From positions 242,389 through 306,388 of the forward strand of contig KB293809.1 in the NCBI GenBank assembly GCA_000328365.1: a DNA stretch of 64,000 nucleotides, given 5' to 3'. Position numbers and translations under genes: made by a program. Shown here piece by piece: positions 57,935-64,000 of this stretch (the stretch's first letter is position 1; each line of letters opens with the position of its first letter). A model generated the notes under the pieces. That model saw only the letters and a program-made list of their open reading frames with translations, had not been told where the DNA came from and made no database searches. This stretch comes from Capitella teleta. Taxonomy: Eukaryota > Annelida > Polychaeta > Capitellidae.

Positions 57935-58954
57935 ATGCAGCTCACATTACTCACGTTGACTTTATTCTTTTGGGGTGTTGAAGGCAACTTCCCCGAAGAG
58001 AAATCCGGACATTTTCTTATCATTGAAGGAAATCGCTCGTTGGAGAAATTTGATTTGGGGCAAACTGTGGTTCGAGATCGAATATTATGCGCTGGTCGCT
58101 GCCTTCGCACCCCAAGATGCTCTGCGCTTGGGGCGCGAGACGAGGGCGACAACACACGATGTGAACTGTACGAAGTAGACCGAAGACACCTCGATCCAAA
58201 CGGCAGGAAGATGTACATCAACCAGGTCAATGATTACGGTGAGTGCTGCTCAGTTTTACAGTGGCTTGCTCTGTGGTGAAGTGATTAATTCATATTTTGA
58301 GCAGAACCCTGCCAAGCTGACTTCGTGATGGGGTACCCGGACGATCTTCTGCCGATCGACGCGAAGGTGTTCGACGATCGTTCAAACGGAACCATGAGAC
58401 GCATAACCGGCATCAACGTCTGGGCCGGTTACATCGTCGACAGGTGAGCACTTCTGACTCAAACAAATACTCGTACGCTGTGTTGTGGACGGTACCTCAT
58501 GTAGTACCTCGCCTTAGACAGACGCACATGTATTCTGTCGTAATTTCTTATCTTACAATCTCATTCTCACAAGTATGACGTAGTAAATACAGTATCTGAG
58601 GTCGGTCTCTCCTTCTTCAGAGTGCAGGTAATCTACGATGGTGAAGAAGGACCGATCCGAGGGACTCCAAATGCGGGCAACTTAAAGACAATGCAGATGT
58701 TGGACGGAGAGGTCATCACAAAGGTCGTAGTTCAAAGGCACGACGGAAATCCATACGTGTCGCTGGCCAATCTGATCGGCATGATCAGCATCTCGACAAA
58801 TATGGGAAATTACCAAAATTTCGGATGGGGGGGAGGTAGTGGAACCTTCACGCTGGAGGGCTCTGAGCTGCGATGGATCAGCGGTTGGCATGGCAACCGG
58901 CTGTACCGCATCAATTTCGCATTCATGGAAGCATGTCACTTCAGCAGCGTTTGA
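57935..58954 (+). CDS. Secreted apple/PAN plus jacalin-like lectin, three exons
   Basis: Exons 57935-58238, 58305-58443 and 58621-58954 give 258 residues. Both introns are GT-AG with strong donors (GTGAGT, GTGAGC), and the phases match. The start has TTCACCATG. A signal peptide (about 1-17, QLTLLTLTLFFWGVEG) is followed by an apple/PAN-like domain (about 20-101) with four cysteines: ILCAGRCLRTPRCSALG and TRCELYEV. The rest (about 115-258) reads as a jacalin-like beta-prism: TGINVWAGYIVDRVQVIY, GEVITKVVV, ISISTNMGNYQNFGWGGGSG and WHGNRLYRINFAF, with the G.L..I.F end typical of the fold. One cysteine just after the first intron and one near the C-terminus could pair. Such proteins are secreted carbohydrate binders with roles in mucus, innate defence or attachment; the ligand is unknown. 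The first intron is only 66 bp. Confidence 0.8.
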
Positions 58955-61900
58955 GAAGAGACCCTTTTCGGTGTTTATATTTTGTAATTCTCCGCTTCAT
59001 ACCAAAGCAAATAGTATCGTTGCTTTGAACATACACCAGTCAAATATATTGATTGCGTCTTTCTTGTGCGTATTATGCAATGTTATAAATCGCCCTCTGC
59101 CACCAGAGAACAATGGGAGGATGACTGCTGATGTTCCAGGAGCGTGTCAAGTGCTTTTGTGTGAGAGGGGAGAACGGTGTCGATTTTAAAGGTTCAAGGA
59201 TCAAAGACCTCCTTCCCTCCCTCGTGCACGACATCCCCATTTCCGTCCTGTTGTCCCATACTCCATTTTCGGCCATTGAATCAATTGTCTACGACACAAA
59301 TCGAAAAATATAGAAGGCACTTGAGGTAAAAGCTCTATTGGATTTTTTTGTTTTGTTTTATATTATAGCGGTTAAAGTTGATTGATGAGTTTAATTTATA
59401 AATTGACAAAATCAGGGTCCACTTCAAGGTGGGTATTATTTGTGTGTCTTTTGAATTTAGACTCCTTGTGGATAAGATTTTATAAATGCTCGTGCTGCCC
59501 TTTGGGTGGAGCCTAAACTGGAAATAAATTGAAATCGAATTATGAACAACCTTCTAATTTCGTGTTCTGAATTCAACTTTATGATTGCAATCGTGTTTTT
59601 CTGCAGGCATCCTTCGTCACTTCTGACTCACGTTTTACAAACATCTGTTTACGGCTCACCCGAGTTCTATTTACTTTTTATAGAAGATAAGTGTCAAGGC
59701 TGGAAACATAAAGAACGATCGTCGACGCCGAACGCAGATCTGCTTCTCTGGCTGATTTTTATGTTTTTTTTTTCGCAGAATTGAGTCTCCGCCATTGACC
59801 CCGGCTCCCTCTCTCTTTGTTTGTCTGCCAATATCGCAAATCAAATCTGACGCATGTGACGCCGTGTTGCGCTGCCGTTAGTCCACAGCAGATTGAAAGA
59901 TCTGCTTATTGGAGATTTGAATAGCACACAGATCAAAAGCCTTGTAACATTGTTCTCAGTTGGCGTACATTTTCATTCAAATCCGTTTAACCAAGTTCGA
60001 CATAACGCACTTGTCTGTTGTTGTGGCGGCTTTAGATTATGAGGGGCGCAAATGGAAACTATAAAGAGAATAAAGAGAACCGTGCCTCGGATCTACTTTC
60101 TTCATCCGGATCAATAAGTCGGTTCATCGTAGCCGAATTTCAGTTCGCAGAATATCGCAGAATATCTTGGCACCATCTCCAACGACAACTATTGTCTCTT
60201 TGTCTAGCATACTGCCTTTTAATTGAGCTATTCAAAGTCTATAAAATATGGGAGCACCCGCCATAAATGAGCAATAATTTTTTCTGGGAAATTTCTTCAG
60301 CTTCCTCTGGCTTCAACTGGATTTTTTATGCATGAAAAATATTACATACAGTATGTGGTTTAAAAAAGAGTTCCTCTTGTGCAGTCTGCAAAAATGATTT
60401 ATGAAAAGTGGCGCATGTTGCCCAGAGCGCCCTCTTGTAGCCAGATAAGAAGCTCTATAATCTAAGCCTAAAGTTCACGGGAAAGTTGATTAAAATCTGG
60501 TACAAATGTAAATGTGTATTAAGAACTTGAGTAAATTCCAGCGTCCTTATATTAGGTGATGATAACAGGTTGGTATCGAATGCAAACAACAAACACTGTG
60601 ATTGATCAACTCACAACCTTCGTACCTGGCACAGAATAACGTCAGCGAGGCCATTCACCTTCATGGATCATCAATTCGAATGATTGACAGCCTGCCAATA
60701 CTTTTCTTGCACCAAAAGGCTGTCACTCTACACTCGCATGCAATCCGATGTAAGAGACATCTCAACAATACCACACAGCTTCGCCAATTTTCAAGAAAAG
60801 AAAAAGGTGATCTGCATACAATGGTACGTGATGCATGGGTTACATGCATTGCCATAATTAACCCTTTTAATCTCGCTGCTCGCGGCGGAATGCATTCCTG
60901 TCCGCTGATTCAACATGATGCTAATCTTTTGAAACTGAATCCAGGAAGGAATTCCTAACGTAATGCTGGATTATGCAATGTGGGCGTCACCTGAATGCGT
61001 AATGTTCTGTCGTGACCCAATTCAAGATATCCTAGTTACGTAACATTGAAGTATTATTAATATATCTCCCTTGCCTATAACAACCCTGTTTCCACTGAGA
61101 ACAAAAAAACTTCATTGCTTAATATTCAATGAGTTATCCGTGACGTCACTTTGTTTTTGTCAAATGAACGCAGGACTAACATGACATGAATCAATAAATA
61201 AATTACAGTTGTTTAATTAACTCAAACCAATGAATCAGAATCAAGGCACACGTACAGCTGAACTGCAACCTAATCAAGCAGGTGTCCTCAATCACAACTG
61301 ACGGTGATGCTGATTGAGTCAATGATTAATGAATACCTGTCGCCAAACCATGTTTAAGATCGCTGTTTCTAACTTTGAGTCGTTTTCACCTCAGGTTTCT
61401 TTGTTCAATAGGATGATAACATTGCAACCTGCGGCGAAATGACGTCTCTGAGAAAATTGAAACCTCAGCATGAATAACATATGTCCCAAGCTCAGTGAGT
61501 GAGAACTGTGACGCTTTAACAGACGGAAGTAAAAGTCCCCGTCACGATGCAACAGGGCGGGGTACTCAAACTGACATGTAAGAAAACCCCCATAAGTTAT
61601 GCATGGTACAGTGTAACAGTGCTACCCCGAACACCCTAAAATTGAACAATATGAGTCCTTTAGTCTGTTATAATATAAGCATACCATGAACTGGATTTTA
61701 TTTTTAATTTTTTGTGCCACTATGAATCTTAATTAATAGAAATTACTTTGGTTAATTATTTTGTGGTGAGGTGTTAATAAATCTTTGTTTATGCTGGCCT
61801 GATTTCCGTGTGGCGTTGCCATCAGCATCTATATACAATCTCCTGCCAAGCATGCTACCTGTGCACGCTTCAGTGAACTTGTAAGGAAACATGATCAGGA

Positions 61901-61958
61901 AAAATAGTAATAATAAACTCATATGCGTCGTGGGTCCCGCGCTGGGTGAGGAGGAGGC
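58955..61958. other. Spacer with no supported gene
   Basis: An AATAAA at about 59522 may serve the lectin transcript. Chance frames up to 118 codons (60602-60958) show no domain. Nothing else that I can support. Confidence 0.35.
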
Positions 61959-61995
61959 TATAAATGCCGAGTCAACTCAGTCTGAATCATCAGTT
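61959..61995 (+). promoter_or_regulatory. Core promoter of the FAM167-like gene: TATA box and initiator
   Basis: TATAAA at 61959-61964 sits in a GC-rich setting (GGAGGCTATAAATGCC). An initiator-like TCAGTT lies at 61990-61995, whose A is 33 bases from the first T of the TATA box, the normal spacing. The ATG of the gene is 53 bases further, so the 5' leader would be short. Confidence 0.65.
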
Positions 61996-62044
61996 GAAAA
62001 TCAAACGTGAAGAGTTAACACAAGCGAAGCAAGAGTGAAACATC

Positions 62045-62896
62045 ATGACACCAGCACAGGAGGATTTCTCAGTCACTAAAACTAGGGTTCAAGGTGCTTT
62101 GGATCAACTTCGGAGTGATCTGGTGAGTCTGATTGATCATTCAATCTGGAATAAATCATGACATTGACGTTAATAATTTAGGCTGAAATGCGTGAACAAG
62201 ACTTGACCCTGCTTCGTCAGTTCATGTGCATCCAACAGACGGTACACATGCTGTGCAGAGACAACGTTCTTGAGAAGAATTCGTACGATTCCTCAATCCT
62301 GCACAGTCCACAGCCTACTCAGGACAACCCTCCCGCGTTCGAGCGAAGGGTGCACATGCCTCTGTGTCGAGTGCAAAGCGCTCCTCTGCAGTGCCGAAGC
62401 GACTCACTGGATGAGATCGACCCCCTCATGAAATCGTACGATTCATTTGGTGAGTACTGCTTCCTGCGTTGATTACATAATGATGACCACCGTGCTCTGA
62501 ACAGTTGGTCAACCTCTGCCCGGATCAATCGATGAAGACGACGAACTGGAACTTCTGGAGGCGCCAAAGAGTCCGTCTGAAATGGAAGGCGAGAACGAGA
62601 ACCAGGACGACCGGGTTTCCCCGATTCATCGCATTTCTGTCAATCTCGACGAATCTGACTCTGATGACGAGGAATGCTATCGAGATCAGCAGCCACAGTG
62701 TTTAGATTTGCACAACCACAAGAACAACCTCAACCACCAAATATCACTGGGCACCAAAATGGCGCCGGCCTACTCATCGCATTACAGAGACATTCTGAGG
62801 AAAAGCTCACAGATTTGGCGCGAAATCAAACGATCGCAAGACGACGATGGACACGTAGACGCTCGCAAAATGGCCGCCCTTCAACTATTTTTGTGA
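62045..62896 (+). CDS. FAM167-like coiled-coil protein, three exons
   Basis: Exons 62045-62122, 62182-62449 and 62505-62896 give 245 residues. The introns are 59 and 55 bp, both GTGAGT..AG and in phase. The N-terminal part, VQGALDQLRSDL joined over intron 1 to AEMREQDLTLLRQFM and CIQQTVHML, is a coiled coil whose LR.(E/D)L.EMR.QD..L.RQ pattern matches FAM167 (DIORA) proteins. The order of residues rather than length supports this, so it is a likely but not certain family call. Human FAM167A has been linked to autoimmune disease and NF-kB signalling; the role in an invertebrate is unknown. The middle holds RSDSLDEIDPLMKSYDSFG. The last exon is acidic and serine-rich (SVNLDESDSDDEECYRD), then HYRDILRKSSQIWREIKRS. 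It follows a TATA/initiator promoter. An ATTAAA just past the stop may be the poly(A) signal. Confidence 0.75.
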
Positions 62897-64000
62897 TTTA
62901 TTTATTAAACTTATTTATCGCCCTTGAAGTTTCTTGTTTGAGCATTGATGTTATTTGAAGCAGTCTATCTATCTGTACTACATTAGTTACGCGTCGGTTG
63001 TCAAATCCAACGTGGAATTCGGGTTCGAAGTTGTGAAATTCATGCAACGAAAACCTAGAATTGGGAAATTTCTACGCTACAAAGATCAGTAACAGGTTAA
63101 CTGCACAAGATGCCGAAGTACTCCATGGTTATACTCAGTGCCGAGTTGGGTCTCGTTTCGCTAATAGATATTATCACCTTTTAGAGATTTTCAATCTTAT
63201 GTCTGAATTTCACGAGCACCGTGAGGTACACCTGCCTGATTTACTCACCGACCTAAAAGGAATCGAGTGACACCGTTCACCACTTTGATGCTTGGGACAT
63301 AGCAGCCATTGTCGCTTGCGGAATTCGGATTACAGAGTCCATATTCTACTTCCATTAATTAGGATGAGATTGAGCCAACAAAATCCACTGTAACTAAATC
63401 CACTGTAACTAAGACCAATGAACTCATAATTATATTTCAGTCCACAGACGATCATTGTTTCAGTCAAATTTGGTGTTTACTTTATTGTTATTTGAGTTCC
63501 TTCGTTGCCATGAACACAGCCAATGAAGCAGGTCAAAACTACGATATGAAATCAAGTTGACAAGCTGTAGATGTAGCGAATAAGCAGCGGGCAGCAGGGC
63601 AACGCCCAGAACAAATATGATAAGGTCATCTGGTAGCGTCCTACTCTCTGCTAATCGTGGTTTTCTTCGGAGCTGATTTGAGCTGAGCGGACCTATTGAG
63701 CCAGAGATGGCCCTCCGATCATAGCATGAGTGAATTATTTCTAGTGATTGCTTCGAACCAGGGCTCTCCGTGTTGAACCTTATCGCTCATTCGATCACAG
63801 GCGAGGTAATGCTTGCGTCTTGTGCGAAGACTGCGCTCAAGTAACTGTCACAGTTATTGATGGTCATGCAATTCATCGCCGACAAATGGCTCTCCATTGA
63901 TCTTGGTTACTTCCATTGACGACCATGAATTTCGCATTTATCCCTTCCGCGGTTCGTGATGATACGAGTGCTTACACAGGATTCCTGCAGTCTTCTTGAT
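62897..64000. other. Spacer to the end of the window
   Basis: Contains a 69-codon frame at 63061-63270 without a recognised domain, and a short tandem AAATCCACTGTAACT, twice, at 63389-63412. No gene supported. Confidence 0.35.

Noticed and set aside
1-64000. tRNA, rRNA, CRISPR and spliced-leader genes
   Set aside because: I looked for B-box-like GGTTCGA contexts, rRNA blocks and regular spacer arrays and found none that held up. CRISPR is not expected in an animal genome.

Overview
This is a stretch of animal nuclear genome, AT-rich and thinly coded. Genes with short introns (about 48 to 180 bp wherever I could place both ends, plus one of about 400 bp) sit between long repeat-rich spacers. 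Old DNA transposons, non-LTR retrotransposon pieces and duplicated segments fill those spacers. A FoxH-like forkhead gene, a FAM167-like gene, an apple-plus-jacalin-type lectin and several sulfotransferases fit a marine invertebrate bilaterian such as a lophotrochozoan, but I cannot name the species from sequence alone.

The left two thirds (1-44000) is a field of duplications around three single-exon sulfotransferase paralogs: copy A (minus strand, 9775-11081), copy B (minus, 24585-25892) and copy C (plus, 42273-43580). B and C are intact at 435 codons. A has the same length less one base, so its frame breaks near codon 312. Long inverted repeats link 1000-3247 with 35176-37412, 3781-4225 with 33765-34105, and 23445-24390 with 37540-39705. 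The 3' flank of the sulfotransferase genes also recurs in places where no gene remains. Transposons lie between: a pair of piggyBac-like repeats, a 1.76-kb element with 11-bp terminal repeats and a CAG target duplication, a Tigger/pogo-like element with a piece of CENP-B-type transposase, and two LINE reverse-transcriptase fragments.

The right third (44800-63000) carries most of the ordinary genes. They are a two-exon small membrane protein with a basic proline-rich tail; a possible small secreted protein; a carbohydrate sulfotransferase of the CHST8-14 type with a very long acidic and glutamine-rich stem; a convergent FoxH-like transcription factor with an altered recognition helix and an eh1-type Groucho-binding motif; a secreted apple-plus-jacalin-type lectin; and a three-exon FAM167-like gene with a clear TATA/initiator promoter.

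Two unrelated sulfotransferase types and a secreted lectin in one window suggest a locus with a glycan-related flavour, but nothing shows that the genes act in one pathway. The points most worth a second look are the variable cassette in the paralog trio, the divergent FoxH-like factor, the in-frame 48-bp candidate intron, and the inverted duplications.
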